NCBI RefSeq assembly: GCF_000003195.3
Contig: NC_012871.2
Location: 51,188,183-51,252,182 of the forward strand
Direction: 5' to 3'
Length of the DNA stretch: 64,000 nucleotides
DNA from: Sorghum bicolor
Taxonomy: Eukaryota; Streptophyta; Magnoliopsida; Poales; Poaceae
The notes below the pieces were generated by a model, which had not been told where the DNA came from, did not search any database, and saw only the letters and a program-made list of their open reading frames with translations. Each line of letters opens with the position of its first letter. The first letter of the stretch is position 1. This document shows positions 33,019 to 45,546 of the stretch, one piece after another. The position numbers and the translations under genes were made by a program.

Positions 33019-34082
33019 TGAACTGTTGACACTAGCTAACACCACTTAGATACTAGGTTGTCATCCCCAGCATGGTGCCAAAGTGTACAAAGGTATTTAT
33101 AAATATGGAGGCTCTCTAGAAAATAATCTATTCTATCTGCAAGCGCACTGATAAAACTCCTCATTGTAGCATTTCACCAGGTAAGTATTCTAGGTATCGT
33201 TATTTATAATTTTGCTCAGGACAAAAAGGATTAAATGAAATAAAGATAAATCTATCAAGGCATAAACTAGAGATAAACTTGCAAGAACATGATTACTAAT
33301 GAGGAACTCGTCACACGGTCACTTACTTTGGCAGGGGGTAAACCATAAAGATAATGATAATGAATTATAAGTTTATGGGTAAATAACACAGCGATTAGAA
33401 AATAGACTACTCCTCATATATGTAAGGTGACGTCGGATTAGCTAGAGAATGGATTCTAAGTTATCTACTATCTACTAAGTCACAATCTACTCTAGTTATC
33501 TACAAGATCATATATAGCATAAAAGACTCTTCATTCATGTATAAGGAACATTGCTAAAGTAAATCAGAGCATCGCAAGACTTACTCCGCAATACAAATTC
33601 TGCCTGTCCTATCAACGGAGGGTGGACTATATAAGAATCAACGAAGTTGTCACTATCGCGAACTACCACACAACCCAGCTAAGAGGATACATTTGCAGGT
33701 AAATAATATCTAAGCACCACGCCTACATATGATCTACCACTTAACTCCCACGTGTCAAGAGCTAAGCGCTTTGCAAACTTATACATAAACTCATTATCAA
33801 TCATAACTATATCAAATATAGAACTAGAGCAAACTAAGAGCATAATAAATAGAGACTTAGAACAAAGTATTAGAGAAAGATATGAGATAATACCAATCTT
33901 TATTAACGAAGATCCAAATCCAGAGCGTAGTGCTCTACTTCTCTAATTGCTATCTAATCAATCCTCTAAACTTGAAGGATTAGGGAGTAGCTAATTCTAA
34001 TTCTCTGCGGGAGAGAAGTCTAAACCCTAACTTTGATGGGTACCTCTGATAATGATTTCTCCTCTTCTCTTCTCTTCCCCAG

Positions 34083-36043
34083 TGAAAGCCCTAGTTTGGT
34101 TTTGGATAATTGATGAAACCCTTATGCTAACCTCTATACTAAGTGTGTGTAGACTTAATGAGGTTGGTACATGCCAAGTGTTGGAGCAAGTGATGATCAT
34201 GGTGATGATGGTGATGACCACAAGATGATCAAGTGCTCAACTTGGAAAAGAAGAAATAGAAAAACAAAACCTATGGAGATCAAGGCAAAGGTATTGCTTA
34301 GGGTTTTCGTTTTGGTGATCAAGACACCATAGAGGGTGTGATCACATTTAGGATAGATAGCCGTACTATAAAGAGGGGAATTCTTTGGCTAAGCGGTTAT
34401 CGAGTGCCACTAGGTGTCATTGTTCATGTGCATGCATTTAGAACCTAGTGAGCTAACTTAACTCCTTCGAAGAAAATGGTTGTGAAAATGCTAACACACG
34501 TGCACAAGTTGGCTTACACTTTGTGGTGTTGGCACACTTTGAGAAGGAGGTGGAGTTTGAAAGGTAGAGAGAGGATGGGGTCCTCTCTCCCTCCCGCCGA
34601 GCTTGCGAGGCGGGATTCGGCGCTTTTCGAGAAAATGAAGTGCATATTTTCTATTGCGCCGGTGGGATATTTGGAGAAGTCGCGGGGGTGTTTCTCGCTG
34701 AGAAAACACTCACCGGACGCTGGCTTCTGGAGCACCGGATGCTGCGTCTGAGCGTCCGGTGTAGACAGTGCCTGGCCCAGCTAGGGTAAGGCACCGGACG
34801 ATAGGCACCGGACGCTGGCTTGAGCGTCCGGTGGTTAGCGTCCGGTGTGCGGGCGTTTTGCGACCCTCTCTGCGCATGGGTCCGGTGAGCACCGGACGCT
34901 AAGGGTGCGTCCGGTGGCTTGCGTCCGGTGACCCTGCAAGTTTGCAAAGCTCTCTGCGCATGAGTCCGGTGTGCACCGGACTGTCCGGTGCTCACTTGCT
35001 CAGCGTCCGGTGCACTGCAGGTGACCGTTAGATTCTGACACGAGCGTGACACGTGGCTGACGTTGGAGCACCGGACGCTGGTGTTGAGCATCCGGTGCCC
35101 CTTTAAGAGCGTCCGGTGACCCCGCAGTTTGCCCAGTGAAAGAGCCAACGGCTCTATTTGTTTGAGGGGCTATATATTCGTGTTTGGCTGGCTTGGGGCT
35201 CACTCTCTTGGCATTCTAGCATACATAACATCCTTGTGAGCCTAAGCAAACACCTCCCACTCATCTCCTTCATAGATTATACATCTTTGTGAGTTTGGGA
35301 GTGATTCCAAGTGCATTTGCTTGAGTGATTGCATCTAGTGGCACTTGGGGATTGTTCTAGCTGCGGTTTTCTTGTTACTCTTGGTGGTTGCCGCCACCTA
35401 GACGGCTTGGAGCAGTGGAGGAGGATTGGCACGAGTTGGTGATTGTTCGTGGCCATCTCCCGGTGATTGTGAGGGGTCTTGTACCTTCCCCGGCGGAGAG
35501 CCGAAAGGTAACTCTAGTGGATTGCTCGTGTCATTGAGTTACCTCACTTGTGGGTAGGTTCTTGTGGTGTCCTAGTGAGGACGAGGTTCGTGCTACACCT
35601 CTTAGCCACCGAACCACCAAGTGTTGGTCGACACAACGGGGACGTAGCGTGTCGGCAAGCACGTGAACCTCGGGAGAAAAATCAGTGTCTCAATTGTGTT
35701 TGATTGGCATTCTCCCGGTGCTTGATTGTTTATATTGGTGATTGGTTCATCCTCTACGCGGCGGTATAAAGTTCAAACCATCTCTTTTACATTCCCGCAA
35801 ACTAGAGTAGCTTACTTACTTGTGTAGAAACTATAGGTAGCTTTCTAGTGTAAAGTAGTGACATAGCTCTTGTGTGCCTAGTGATTGTATCAACTAGAAT
35901 TGTTGGATAGGTGGCTTGCAAACACCCCATTAGGGCTAGAGCAAAAAGCTTCGCTTTGTTATTTACTAACCTCTTGCTCTAGTGAGTTTGTAGATTTTTA
36001 AATAGGCTATTCACCCCCCCTCTAGCCATATTAGGACCTTTCA
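34083..36043 (+). repeat. 5' LTR of Copia element B
   Basis: 1961 bases with TG...CA ends. A TATATAT box at 35171-35177 lies downstream of the palindrome array. The terminal part contains CCCCCCCTCTAGCC, the same motif as in A and C. Confidence 0.95.
34712..35125. repeat. CCGGAC/GTCCGG palindrome array in the 5' LTR of B
   Basis: More than fifteen CACCGGAC or GTCCGGTG half-sites in alternating orientation. The densest part, near 34963-34991, chains GTCCGGTG, TG, CACCGGAC, T, GTCCGGTG. It sits directly upstream of the TATA box, as in A and C, although surrounding sequence differs. The copy in the 3' LTR is at 43173-43586. Confidence 0.88.
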
Positions 36044-36045
36044 AG

Positions 36046-36060
36046 TGGTATCGGAGCGGT
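36046..36060 (+). other. Primer-binding site of element B
   Basis: TGGTATCGGAGCGG two bases after the 5' LTR, matching the initiator-methionine tRNA site of plant Copia elements with small changes. Confidence 0.85.
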
Positions 36061-36102
36061 GGTCACCGTTTGTGAAGGCTTAACAACCTCGGTGCTCAAA
36101 TT

Positions 36103-38187
36103 ATGGCTCAAATAGTGTTCAACCATGTTGGGGGCAAACCACCGTTCTTTGATGGCACAAGCTCTTTTGACTATTGGAAGAGAAAGATGAAAATGTATCT
36201 TGGATCAATAAATGATAGAGTGTGGGAAGTCACCGAAAATGACTTTGTGATTCTTGATCCGGCTAACCCCACCGACAATGAGAGAGCAAACAAGCAATGC
36301 AATACTATGGCTCTCAACACAATATACAATGGCATTGATTCAAAGGTATTTGAACAAGTCAAAGATCTTGAGAAGGCTAGTGAAGTGTGGACAAGGCTTG
36401 AAGAAACATATGAGGGCACTACAACGGTAAAAAGTGCCAAGTTGTATATGCTGAAGGACAAGCTTTCAAACTTTAAGATGAAGGATGATGAGTCCATACC
36501 GGAGATGTTCTATAGGCTCCAAGTCATCATAAATGATCTCAAGGGCCTTGGTGAGAAAGTGAAGGATGAGGACTTCATTCACAAGTTCTTGATGTGCTTG
36601 CCCAAGAGGTTCAAGACATTGAGAACAATCATCTTTAGAGGTGGATTGACCGGTGTATCTCCCAATGAGGTACTTGGAGATGTCATGACCGAAGATCAAT
36701 ACAATGACAATGATGATGATGAGGTCATGAAGAAGGATGATGATGACAAGAAGAAGAAGAGTGTAGCATTCAAAGCTAGCTCTTCATCCAAGAGCAAGAA
36801 CAAGGGCAAAGCCAAGAAGGAAGAATCAAGCGATGAGGAGTGCTCCAATGATGATAGTGATGATGAAGCACTAGCACTCTTCGTCCGCAAGTTTGGCAAG
36901 ATGATGAAGAAGAAGGGCTATCACACAAGAAAGAGAAGGGACAACTCCAAGAACAAGGAATATGTGAGGCTATGCTACAAGTGCAAGAGTCCCGATCATA
37001 TTGTGGCGGATTGTCCATACAATAGTGATCATGATGAGCATGAGAAGAAGAACAAGAAGGAGAAGAAAGAAAAGAAAGAAAAGAAGATGGTCTTCAAGAA
37101 GAAGAAGAAGGGTGGATCCTATGTTGTGACATGGGATAGTGATGCTTCTTCGGATGATGATTCTAGTGATGATGACAAGGCATCAAAGAAGAAGGCGCTT
37201 GCAAGCATTGCTATCAACAACAAGCCATCACTCTTCGACACTCCTTCATGCTTCATGGCCAAGGGCCACAAGGTACAATATGATGAGAGTGAAAGTGAAA
37301 GTGAACATGAACATGATAGTGATAGTGATGATGAAAATGAATTCACTAATGAACAACTCATGGACATGTTAGAACAAGCCGATTCTCTCATTCAATCTAA
37401 AAACAAGAAGTGCAAAGAATTGGCCAAGAAGTTAAAAGCTCTTGAGCAATCCTTTGATGAGCTCAATGCTAATCATGAGAGGCTAGTGGAAGCCCATGAG
37501 AAGCTTGGCAAGGCTCACACCAAGCTTGAGAAAGCTCACTCCTTGTTGTTAGAAGAGAACAAGGAAAAGGTTGTTGTATCATGTGATGTGGGCACAACAT
37601 GTGACTTAATTAAAGAATCACCCAACTCACCTATTGTTGTTGCCACTAACTCTTCATGTAGGTCTTCATCCACCACCATCAACTCTACCTCTACTTCTAG
37701 TGTTAGTGTCACTTGTGATACCTCACTAAAGGTTGAGAATGAGACTCTCAAGAGAGAGGTGGATGAGCTCACTCACGCCCTAGGCAAAGCCTATGGTGGT
37801 GAGGCCCGCTTGCTAAAGTGCTTGGGTAGCCAAAGGTTTTCTCTCAACAAAGAGGGATTAGGCTATACCCCCAAGAAGGGTAAGAAAGCCTTTGCAACTC
37901 ACAAGCCTAGCTTTGTGAAGAGCAATGGTCGATATTGCAACAAATGCAAGCAAGTTGGGCACCTAGAGCATAATTGCAACAAAATTAACAAGAACAAGAA
38001 AAATGCTAACGTGTCTTACATTCCTTTTGATTCTTGTTATGTGCTTACCAAGGGTGAGAAGGGTATGCATGCTAAGTTTGTTGGTACACCAATTGTGGGT
38101 CCAAGGAAGAAGGCCATTTGGGTACCAAAAAGCTTAGTCACTAACCTCCAAGGACCCAAACAAGTATGGGTACCTAAGAAACATTGA
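36103..38187 (+). CDS. Gag protein of Copia element B
   Basis: A 694-residue open frame. The capsid-like region occupies residues about 10-200 (PFFDGTSSFDYWKRKMKMY near the start). CCHC knuckles are CYKCKSPDHIVADC at about 291-304 and CNKCKQVGHLEHNC at about 612-625. Lysine-rich and acidic-serine tracts and a coiled-coil segment (about 410-480) lie between them, as in A. It forms the particle that carries element RNA. The frame ends TGA at 38185. Pol follows in the same frame after a second stop, unlike A where pol is in +1. Confidence 0.93.
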   Translation: MAQIVFNHVGGKPPFFDGTSSFDYWKRKMKMYLGSINDRVWEVTENDFVILDPANPTDNERANKQCNTMALNTIYNGIDSKVFEQVKDLEKASEVWTRLEETYEGTTTVKSAKLYMLKDKLSNFKMKDDESIPEMFYRLQVIINDLKGLGEKVKDEDFIHKFLMCLPKRFKTLRTIIFRGGLTGVSPNEVLGDVMTEDQYNDNDDDEVMKKDDDDKKKKSVAFKASSSSKSKNKGKAKKEESSDEECSNDDSDDEALALFVRKFGKMMKKKGYHTRKRRDNSKNKEYVRLCYKCKSPDHIVADCPYNSDHDEHEKKNKKEKKEKKEKKMVFKKKKKGGSYVVTWDSDASSDDDSSDDDKASKKKALASIAINNKPSLFDTPSCFMAKGHKVQYDESESESEHEHDSDSDDENEFTNEQLMDMLEQADSLIQSKNKKCKELAKKLKALEQSFDELNANHERLVEAHEKLGKAHTKLEKAHSLLLEENKEKVVVSCDVGTTCDLIKESPNSPIVVATNSSCRSSSTTINSTSTSSVSVTCDTSLKVENETLKREVDELTHALGKAYGGEARLLKCLGSQRFSLNKEGLGYTPKKGKKAFATHKPSFVKSNGRYCNKCKQVGHLEHNCNKINKNKKNANVSYIPFDSCYVLTKGEKGMHAKFVGTPIVGPRKKAIWVPKSLVTNLQGPKQVWVPKKH

Positions 38188-38199
38188 TTTGTTTTGTAG
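38188..38199 (+). promoter_or_regulatory. Splice-acceptor-like sequence at the gag/pol boundary of B
   Basis: TTTGTTTTGTAG separates the gag TGA from the pol frame, which begins GTAAACTATAAAGCC. As in element A, a T-rich tract ends in TAG and that TAG is an in-frame stop for pol. Here two in-frame stops (38185 and 38197) would both have to be read through if splicing is not used. Confidence 0.5.
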
Positions 38200-41100
38200 G
38201 TAAACTATAAAGCCGGAGGAAGGCATTGGGTGCTTGATAGTGGGTGCACACAACATATGACCGGTGATTCAAGAATGTTCAATTCAATCAATGCAAATGA
38301 TGACAATGGTGTTGATAGTATCACATTTGGTGACAATGGCAAAGGCAAGGTCAAAGGGCTTGGTAAAATTGCTATATCCAATGACTTGAGCATTTCCAAT
38401 GTGCTACTAGTAGAGAGCTTGAACTTCAACTTGCTATCCGTAGCTCAACTTTGTGATCTTGGTTTCAAATGCATATTTGGAGTTGATGATGTAGAGATCA
38501 TAAGTGTAGATGGCTATAACTTGATATTCAAAGGCTTTAGATATGAGAATCTATACTTGGTTGATTTCAATGCTAGTGAAGCTCAATTGTCAACATGCTT
38601 GCTCACTAAATCTAGCATGGGTTGGTTATGGCATAGAAGGCTTGGTCATGTTGGAATGAAACAATTGAACAAGTTACTCAAGCATGATCTTGTTAGAGGC
38701 TTGAAAGATGTCACATTTGAGAAAGACAAGCTTTGTAGTGCATGTCAAGCCGGAAAGCAAGTTGGCAACACTCATCCAAAGAAGAGCATCATGAGTACAT
38801 GCAAGGCATTTGAGTTGTTGCACATGGACTTATTTGGACCAACCACATACACAAGCATTGGTGGAAACAAATATGGATTTGTGATAGTGGATGATCTCAC
38901 AAGATATACATGGGTATTCTTTCTTAGTGACAAGAGTGATGCTTTTGCAACCTTCAAATCATTTATCAAGAGAATACACAATGAGTTTGAAACAACCATC
39001 AAGAAAGTGAGAAGTGACAATGGAAGTGAATTCAAGAATACAAGAGTTGATGAGCTTTGTGATGAATTTGGCATTAGGCATCAATTCTCGGCCAAGTACA
39101 CTCCACAATCAAATGGTCTTGTTGAGAGGAAGAATAGAACCTTAATTGACATGGCAAGATCAATGTTGAGTGAATACAATGTTAGTCATTCTTTTTGGGC
39201 CGAAGCAATCAACACGGCTTGCTACTATAGCAACCGACTTTATTGTCACCCAATGATGGAGAAGACTCCATATGAGCTCTTGAATGGAAGAAAGCCCAAC
39301 ATTGCATACTTTCGGGTTTTTGGTTGCAAATGCTACATATTGAAGAAAGGCACTAGATTGAGTAAATTTGAGAAGAAATGTGATGAAGGATTCTTACTTG
39401 GTTACTCAACTAGTAGCAAAGCTTATAGAGTTTGGAATTTGGCTAGTGGTACTCTTGAGGAGGTGCATGATGTTGAGTTTGACGAAACCAATGGCTCTCA
39501 AGAAGAAGATGAGAATCTAGATGATGTGAGAGGCACTCAATTGGCCGATGCAATGAAAAATATGGATATTGGTGATTTAAGGCCTAGAGAGGTGATTAAT
39601 GTTGAAGATGACAAAGATCAAGTGCTTCCTACCTCTAATGTGCAAGCTAGTGGTTCTCATGATCAAAATCAAGCTAGTACAAGTGGTACACAAGTGCATG
39701 ATCAACAAGCTAGTACATCATCTCATGATCAACCAAGTGCAAGCAATCAAGTGCAAATACTCCAACCAACAAATATTGCAAGAGATCATCCATTGGATCA
39801 TATTATTGGTGATATTCAAAGAGGAGTGCAAACTAGATCAAGACTGGCATCATTTTGTGAGCATTTCTCCTTTGTGTCTCACATTGAGCCAAAGAAGATT
39901 GATGAAGCATTGAGAGATGTTGATTGGGTCAATGCTATGCATGAAGAGCTTAACAATTTCAAGAGAAATCAAGTATGGGAATTAGTTGAGAGGCCTAGTG
40001 ATCATAATGTCATTGGCACTAGATGGGTCTTTCGCAACAAACAAGATCAAGATGGGATAGTTGTTAGAAACAAAGCAAGATTGGTAGCACAAGGCTATAC
40101 TCAAGTTGAAGGTCTTGACTTTGGTGAAACATATGCCCCGGTTGCAAGATTGGAAGCAATTAGGATCTTGTTGGCCTATGCTTGTGCTCATAACATCAAG
40201 CTATACCAGATGGATGTCAAGAGTGCATTTCTCAATGGTTATATCAATGAAGAAGTTTATGTTGAGCAACCTCCCGGTTTTGAAGATGACAAGAAACCCA
40301 ACCATGTTTACAAGCTAAGAAAGGCATTGTATGGTTTGAAACAAGCACCAAGAGCATGGTATGAGAGATTGAGAGATTTCTTACTCTCTAAAGGTTTCAA
40401 GATGGGCAAGGTTGACACCACCCTCTTCACCAAGAAGATTGGCAAAGACTTGTTTGTGTTGCAAATCTATGTTGATGATATCATATTTGGATCAACCAAT
40501 CAAGAATTTTGTGAAGAGTTTGGCAACATGATGGCTAAAGAGTTTGAGATGTCAATGATTGGAGAGCTTAGTTACTTCCTTGGTCTTCAAATCAAGCAAT
40601 TGAAGAATGGCACATTTGTGAGTCAAGGCAAGTATATAAAAGACATGCTCAAGAAGTTTGGTATGGATGATGCAAAGTCAATTAGCACTCCAATGGGAAC
40701 AAATGGAAGCTTAGATGGTGATACAAGTGGAAATATGGTGGATCAAAAGCTGTATCGGTCTATGATTGGAAGCCTACTCTATGTGACCGCATCAAGACCG
40801 GATGTCATGTTTAGTGTATGTATGTGTGCAAGATTCCAAGCCTCACCAAGAGAAAGTCATTTGAAAGCAACAAAGAGAATATTGAGGTACTTGAAGCATA
40901 CACAAAATGTTGGTTTGTGGTATCCCAAAGGTGCAAAGTTTGAACTTGTTGGATATTCCGATTCGGACTATGCGGGATGCAAAGTTGAAAGAAGAAGCAC
41001 ATCGGGCACATGTCAACTATTGGGAAGATCACTTGTCTCATGGTCATCCAAGAAGCAAAATAGTGTTGCACTATCAACCGCCGAAGCGGAGTACATTGCG

Positions 41101-41421
41101 GCCGGTAGTTGTTGTGCACAAATCCTATGGATGAAGGCAACATTGAAGGATTTTGGAATCAATTTCAAAGAAGTGCCATTGCTATGTGACAATGAAAGTG
41201 CAGTGAAGCTCACCAACAATCCGGTTCAACACTCAAGAACAAAGCATATAGATGTCCGCCATCATTTCATAAGAGATCACCAACAAAAAGGGGACATTTG
41301 CATTGAAAGTATAGGCACCGATGATCAACTTGCCGATATATTCACCAAGCCACTTGATGAGAAGAGGTTTTGCAAGCTAAGGAATGAATTGAACATACTT
41401 GACTTCTCAAATATGTGTTGA
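38200..41421 (+). CDS. Pol polyprotein of Copia element B (PR-INT-RT-RH)
   Basis: An open frame of about 1073 codons with no ATG before the protease motif. Counting from 38230: protease LDSGCTQHM at 2-10; zinc region WHRRLGH with LCSACQAG, all HHCC ligands present; integrase core [26 protein letters not shown]; reverse transcriptase YVDD at about 747-750; RNase H DSDYAGC and STAEAEY. The linker between integrase and reverse transcriptase is rich in glutamine, serine and alanine repeats ([15 protein letters not shown]). Copia order and all catalytic motifs are intact. Together with gag it would supply everything for retrotransposition; how pol is expressed past the stops is unresolved. Confidence 0.93.
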   Translation, partial: VNYKAGGRHWVLDSGCTQHMTGDSRMFNSINANDDNGVDSITFGDNGKGKVKGLGKIAISNDLSISNVLLVESLNFNLLSVAQLCDLGFKCIFGVDDVEIISVDGYNLIFKGFRYENLYLVDFNASEAQLSTCLLTKSSMGWLWHRRLGHVGMKQLNKLLKHDLVRGLKDVTFEKDKLCSACQAGKQVGNTHPKKSIMSTCKAFELLHMDLFGPTTYTSIGGNKYGFVIVDDLTRYTWVFFLSDKSDAFATFKSFIKRIHNEFETTIKKVRSDNGSEFKNTRVDELCDEFGIRHQFSAKYTPQSNGLVERKNRTLIDMARSMLSEYNVSHSFWAEAINTACYYSNRLYCHPMMEKTPYELLNGRKPNIAYFRVFGCKCYILKKGTRLSKFEKKCDEGFLLGYSTSSKAYRVWNLASGTLEEVHDVEFDETNGSQEEDENLDDVRGTQLADAMKNMDIGDLRPREVINVEDDKDQVLPTSNVQASGSHDQNQASTSGTQVHDQQASTSSHDQPSASNQVQILQPTNIARDHPLDHIIGDIQRGVQTRSRLASFCEHFSFVSHIEPKKIDEALRDVDWVNAMHEELNNFKRNQVWELVERPSDHNVIGTRWVFRNKQDQDGIVVRNKARLVAQGYTQVEGLDFGETYAPVARLEAIRILLAYACAHNIKLYQMDVKSAFLNGYINEEVYVEQPPGFEDDKKPNHVYKLRKALYGLKQAPRAWYERLRDFLLSKGFKMGKVDTTLFTKKIGKDLFVLQIYVDDIIFGSTNQEFCEEFGNMMAKEFEMSMIGELSYFLGLQIKQLKNGTFVSQGKYIKDMLKKFGMDDAKSISTPMGTNGSLDGDTSGNMVDQKLYRSMIGSLLYVTASRPDVMFSVCMCARFQASPRESHLKATKRILRYLKHTQNVGLWYPKGAKFELVGYSDSDYAGCKVERRSTSGTCQLLGRSLVSWSSKKQNSVALSTAEAEYIAAGSCCAQILWMKATLKDFGINFKEVPLLCDNESAVKLTNNPVQHSRTKHIDVRHHFIRDHQQKGDICIESIGTDDQLADIFTKPLDEKRFCKLRNELNILDFSNMC

Positions 41422-42543
41422 TGCACCCCCACTTTATGACATGCCTCTCCTTCGAGCAAAGCAAGGTAAAATTGTTTGGCATGTCATCCATGCTATGCTA
41501 AGGACTTGCTAAGTGCATCTAGTCATTCCTTACGTGTCTTAGTCTCATTCATGAAAATCAAATGAATTTGATGCTTGTATGGTACCACTATTGCTTCTAT
41601 GCTTGACTTGATCTAGTGGTAGCATATGACATGTTTGTGGGCTTGCAATCCTAGTGTTTGATCTAGAATATGAGCTATAAGTGTTTAACTCAACATGGCA
41701 CAAGATAACCCTTATTTGGAGGTGTGAAGAAGCTTGTCCTTGGATCAAACCGAGTTAAATATCTTAGGCAAGTAATCTAGATTGAACCAATTTGGTAAAA
41801 TGATCTCACTTCATATGGTTTCACACAAACTTATCTAAAATTTGAGCTCACCTTTTGTGGTCTTTGATGACAAAGGGGGAGAAAATTTCCCAAAGATTTA
41901 AGATAGGGGAGTAACATGATAAAAGAAGGGGATTAATTAAAATTTTGAAGCACACAAGTAGGGGGAGCAAGCTCATAAACTTGTATGTTGCATTTTGAAT
42001 GTGCATCACATATGGTTGCTTGCATTTGCATTAGCTTTAGAAGCTTTCTCTCCGATACCTTGCTTGTGTGGTGTATGCTAGTTATAGGTTTGATTGATGA
42101 AATGAAGAACTAGCATGCATAGGTAGTGTAACTAGACTTTTAGTTGTTTCACAAGTGGCACTAGAACCTCTAGAACCTTGTTTATAATGTTGATCTCACG
42201 GAGTGTTCTAGTTTTTGTGAATGTCTAGTTACTAATGGTGCTAAGGATGGTGTATATTGGCAACTCCGATTGGTATCACGCTTCAAAGGTCCATTATTTA
42301 TACCTTAGCATCATTTGGTAGAAATTGACTCCTATTTTTCCTATTCAAGCATATGTGCAAGCTTTCAAATCCAAACTCTTAGCACATATGTAGGGGGAGC
42401 AATTGCTACCAATTTGGGTTTATGAAACTTGTCCATAACCTTTGCACATGGTAAAATGCTTGGGCAAGCAACATGAATCCAAGAAAATTTTATTGAAAAT
42501 CTTTGTAAAAAGGGTTGTCATCAATTACCAAAAAGGGGGAGAT
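41422..42543 (+). other. Noncoding 3' region of B with repeated polypurine tracts
   Basis: No env-like ORF. GGGGGAG tracts occur near 41877, 41962 and 42393, and the last (AAAAAGGGGGAGAT, 42530-42543) touches the 3' LTR and is the plus-strand primer site. Several stretches resemble the matching region of A (for example GGCAACTCCGATTGGTATCA and AGCACATATGTAGGGGGAGC), showing conservation of noncoding DNA here. Confidence 0.8.
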
Positions 42544-44503
42544 TGAAAGCCCTAGTTTGGTTTTGGATAATTGATGAAACCCTTATGCTAACCTCTATAC
42601 TAAGTGTGTGTAGACTTAATGAGGTTGGTACATGCCAAGTGTTGGAGCAAGTGATGATCATGGTGATGATGGTGATGACCACAAGATGATCAAGTGCTCA
42701 ACTTGGAAAAGAAGAAATAGAAAAACAAAACCTATGGAGATCAAGGCAAAGGTATTGCTTAGGGTTTTCGTTTTGGTGATCAAGACACCATAGAGGGTGT
42801 GATCACATTTAGGATAGATAGCCGTACTATAAAGAGGGGAATTCTTTGGCTAAGCGGTTATCGAGTGCCACTAGGTGTCATTGTTCATGTGCATGCATTT
42901 AGAACCTAGTGAGCTAACTTAACTCCTTCGAAGAAAATGGTTGTGAAAATGCTAACACACGTGCACAAGTTGGCTTACACTTTGTGGTGTTGGCACACTT
43001 TGAGAAGGAGGTGGAGTTTGAAAGGTAGAGAGAGGATGGGGTCCTCTCTCCCTCCCGCCGAGCTTGCGAGGCGGGATTCGGCGCTTTTCGAGAAAATGAA
43101 GTGCATATTTTCTATTGCGCCGGTGGGATATTTGGAGAAGTCGCGGGGGTGTTTCTCGCTGAGAAAACACTCACCGGACGCTGGCTTCTGGAGCACCGGA
43201 TGCTGCGTCTGAGCGTCCGGTGTAGACAGTGCCTGGCCCAGCTAGGGTAAGGCACCGGACGATAGGCACCGGACGCTGGCTTGAGCGTCCGGTGGTTAGC
43301 GTCCGGTGTGCGGGCGTTTTGCGACCCTCTCTGCGCATGGGTCCGGTGAGCACCGGACGCTAAGGGTGCGTCCGGTGGCTTGCGTCCGGTGACCCTGCAA
43401 GTTTGCAAAGCTCTCTGCGCATGAGTCCGGTGTGCACCGGACTGTCCGGTGCTCACTTGCTCAGCGTCCGGTGCACTGCAGGTGACCGTTAGATTCTGAC
43501 ACGAGCGTGACACGTGGCTGACGTTGGAGCACCGGACGCTGGTGTTGAGCATCCGGTGCCCCTTTAAGAGCGTCCGGTGACCCCGCAGTTTGCCCAGTGA
43601 AAGAGCCAACGGCTCTATTTGTTTGAGGGGCTATATATTCGTGTTTGGCTGGCTTGGGGCTCACTCTCTTGGCATTCTAGCATACATAACATCCTTGTGA
43701 GCCTAAGCAAACACCTCCCACTCATCTCCTTCATAGATTATACATCTTTGTGAGTTTGGGAGTGATTCCAAGTGCATTTGCTTGAGTGATTGCATCTAGT
43801 GGCACTTGGGGATTGTTCTAGCTGCGGTTTTCTTGTTACTCTTGGTGGTTGCCGCCACCTAGACGGCTTGGAGCAGTGGAGGAGGATTGGCACGAGTTGG
43901 TGATTGTTCGTGGCCATCTCCCGGTGATTGTGAGGGGTCTTGTACCTTCCCCGGCGGAGAGCCGAAAGGTAACTCTAGTGGATTGCTCGTGTCATTGAGT
44001 TACCTCACTTGTGGGTAGGTTCTTGTGGTGTCCTAGTGAGGACGAGGTTCGTGCTACACCTCTTAGCCACCGAACCACCAAGTGTTGGTCGACACAACGG
44101 GGACGTAGCGTGTCGGCAAGCACGTGAACCTCGGGAGAAAAATCAGTGTCTCAATTGTGTTTGATTGGCATTCTCCCGGTGCTTGATTGTTTATATTGGT
44201 GATTGGTTCATCCTCTACGCGGCGGTATAAAGTTCAAACCATCTCTTTTACATTCCCGCAAACTAGAGTAGCTTACTTACTTGTGTAGAAACTATAGGTA
44301 GCTTTCTAGTGTAAAGTAGTGACATAGCTCTTGTGTGCCTAGTGATTGTATCAACTAGAATTGTTGGATAGGTGGCTTGCAAACACCCCATTAGGGCTAG
44401 AGCAAAAAGCTTCGCTTTGTTATTTACTAACCTCTTGCTCTAGTGAGTTTGTAGATTTTTAAATAGGCTATTCACCCCCCTCTAGCCATATTAGGACCTT
44501 TCA
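42544..44503 (+). repeat. 3' LTR of Copia element B
   Basis: 1960 bases, apparently identical to 34083-36043 except for one fewer C in the terminal C-tract. Followed by CCCAG, the target duplication. Confidence 0.95.
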
Positions 44504-45546
44504 CCCAGGGGTGGAGAGGCCTTGATTATATAGTCCTTTCAAGTGAGTTTGGGTCGTCGGATCAAACCGACATTGATCGCACGGTTTTTCTTGATCCTTT
44601 AGGTCAGTGGAGCACGATCCAAGAGTTTGGTTCTGATTGGCCCCGAGGCCTGGGCGGGCGCCCAAGGGGGGAGGGCAGGCGCCTTGCCCCTGAGCCCGTT
44701 CGGTCTCCCATTCGTTCCCGTGGCTTCTGGACTCTTCTAGATTGAGGAAAATTGCACGGCACGTAATTATCTCGTTGTAAACATGACATGTGGGCCTTCT
44801 CTCCATATTTTCTGATAACCCCCTGCAGAAATAGATAAACACCAAAGCTCATGGAATTCTGTCAGATAAAACCCTAATTCTAGATGTTTGGTGCATATTG
44901 ATCCTTTTCCATGTTTAGTTGATGGTTAAATTTAGTACTTAAGGACCATCAACATGAACCTCGGGAGAAAATCATTGTGTCAACATTATTCTTCCCATTG
45001 GTTTGCAAATCCCTAACACAAGCTTGTTCTTACATTCATATACTTGTGCTTGTGTAGTTGCTCTTGTAATTAGTTAGCTTGTGTAGCTTGCTAGTTACCT
45101 TCTTGCTTGTGTAGCTAGAAGTAGTTCCCTTGCGTGACTACTTTGGTTTGTGTAACCTTGTTATTCACATTGCTTAGTTTGTGTAGCTAAGTAATTTGCA
45201 CTCTCTAATTTGGCATTGGTTGCCTTGTTATTGAGCATTGCTAGTGAGCTTAGAAGCTTTGTGCTTTTGCTTACTAGTTGTGTAGGAGCTCCCCAGTCTT
45301 GCAAAGTACTAGTGGCATAGGTTTGTATGACCTTGCTCCTAGATTTGGTTAGGTGAGCTCTTGCTAAGGTAACACCTTGCTTGCTTGTTTAGGATCTTTT
45401 CAAGGTGCTAGAGAACTTAGATAGAGGGGTGCAGTCTTGGCTAGACCGATAGTTTTAATTCCGCATTTGTTTCGGATAGCCGGCGTAATAAATTTTAGAA
45501 AGAACTATTCACCCCCCCCCCTCTAGTCCGCCATCTCGACCCTTCA

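Larger units (their letters stand above)
34083..44503 (+). mobile_element. Copia retrotransposon B (Sirevirus type), 10.4 kb, very young
   Basis: A complete element with LTRs of 1961 and 1960 bases (TGAAAGCCC...ACCTTTCA), a CCCAG target duplication (34078-34082, 44504-44508), primer-binding site, intact gag and pol, and polypurine tracts. Comparing the LTRs by eye, I found only one length difference in a C-tract and no substitutions; the longest minus-strand ORF in each LTR translates identically. Insertion must be very recent. It is related to, but clearly distinct from, element A. All catalytic motifs checked are present, so B is a plausible currently competent element. Confidence 0.96.
33024..44954. 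mobile_element. Solo LTR D (probably Ty3/gypsy), split by element B
   Basis: Begins TGTTGACACTAGC and ends GGACCATCAACA, with TGTTGA/TCAACA as inverted ends, flanked by TGAAC (33019-33023, 44955-44959). Its own sequence is 33024-34082 plus 44509-44954, about 1.5 kb. No internal coding region remains, so it is a solo LTR. The lineage is a guess from size and style of ends. It is inserted in solo LTR C. Confidence 0.8.
20955..45546 (+). mobile_element. Solo LTR C (Sirevirus-like Copia), split by three insertions
   Basis: LTR C begins TGAAAGGCCTTGTTTGG and ends CTCGACCCTTCA, flanked by CACCT on both sides (20950-20954, 45547-45551). Its own sequence is in three parts: 20955-21932, 32198-33023 and 44960-45546, about 2.39 kb in all. 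It resembles the LTRs of elements A and B in layout: TTTGGTTTTGGTAATTGA start, CCGGAC half-sites, TATAAATA at 32503-32510, and a C-rich tract followed by TCTAGTCC near the end. No internal region remains and the target duplication is intact, so it is a solo LTR produced by LTR-LTR recombination before or apart from the later insertions of A and D. Confidence 0.88.

Noticed and set aside
34651..35148. 165-codon minus-strand ORF, repeated at 43112-43609
   Set aside because: Antisense of the LTR array of element B, no domain.
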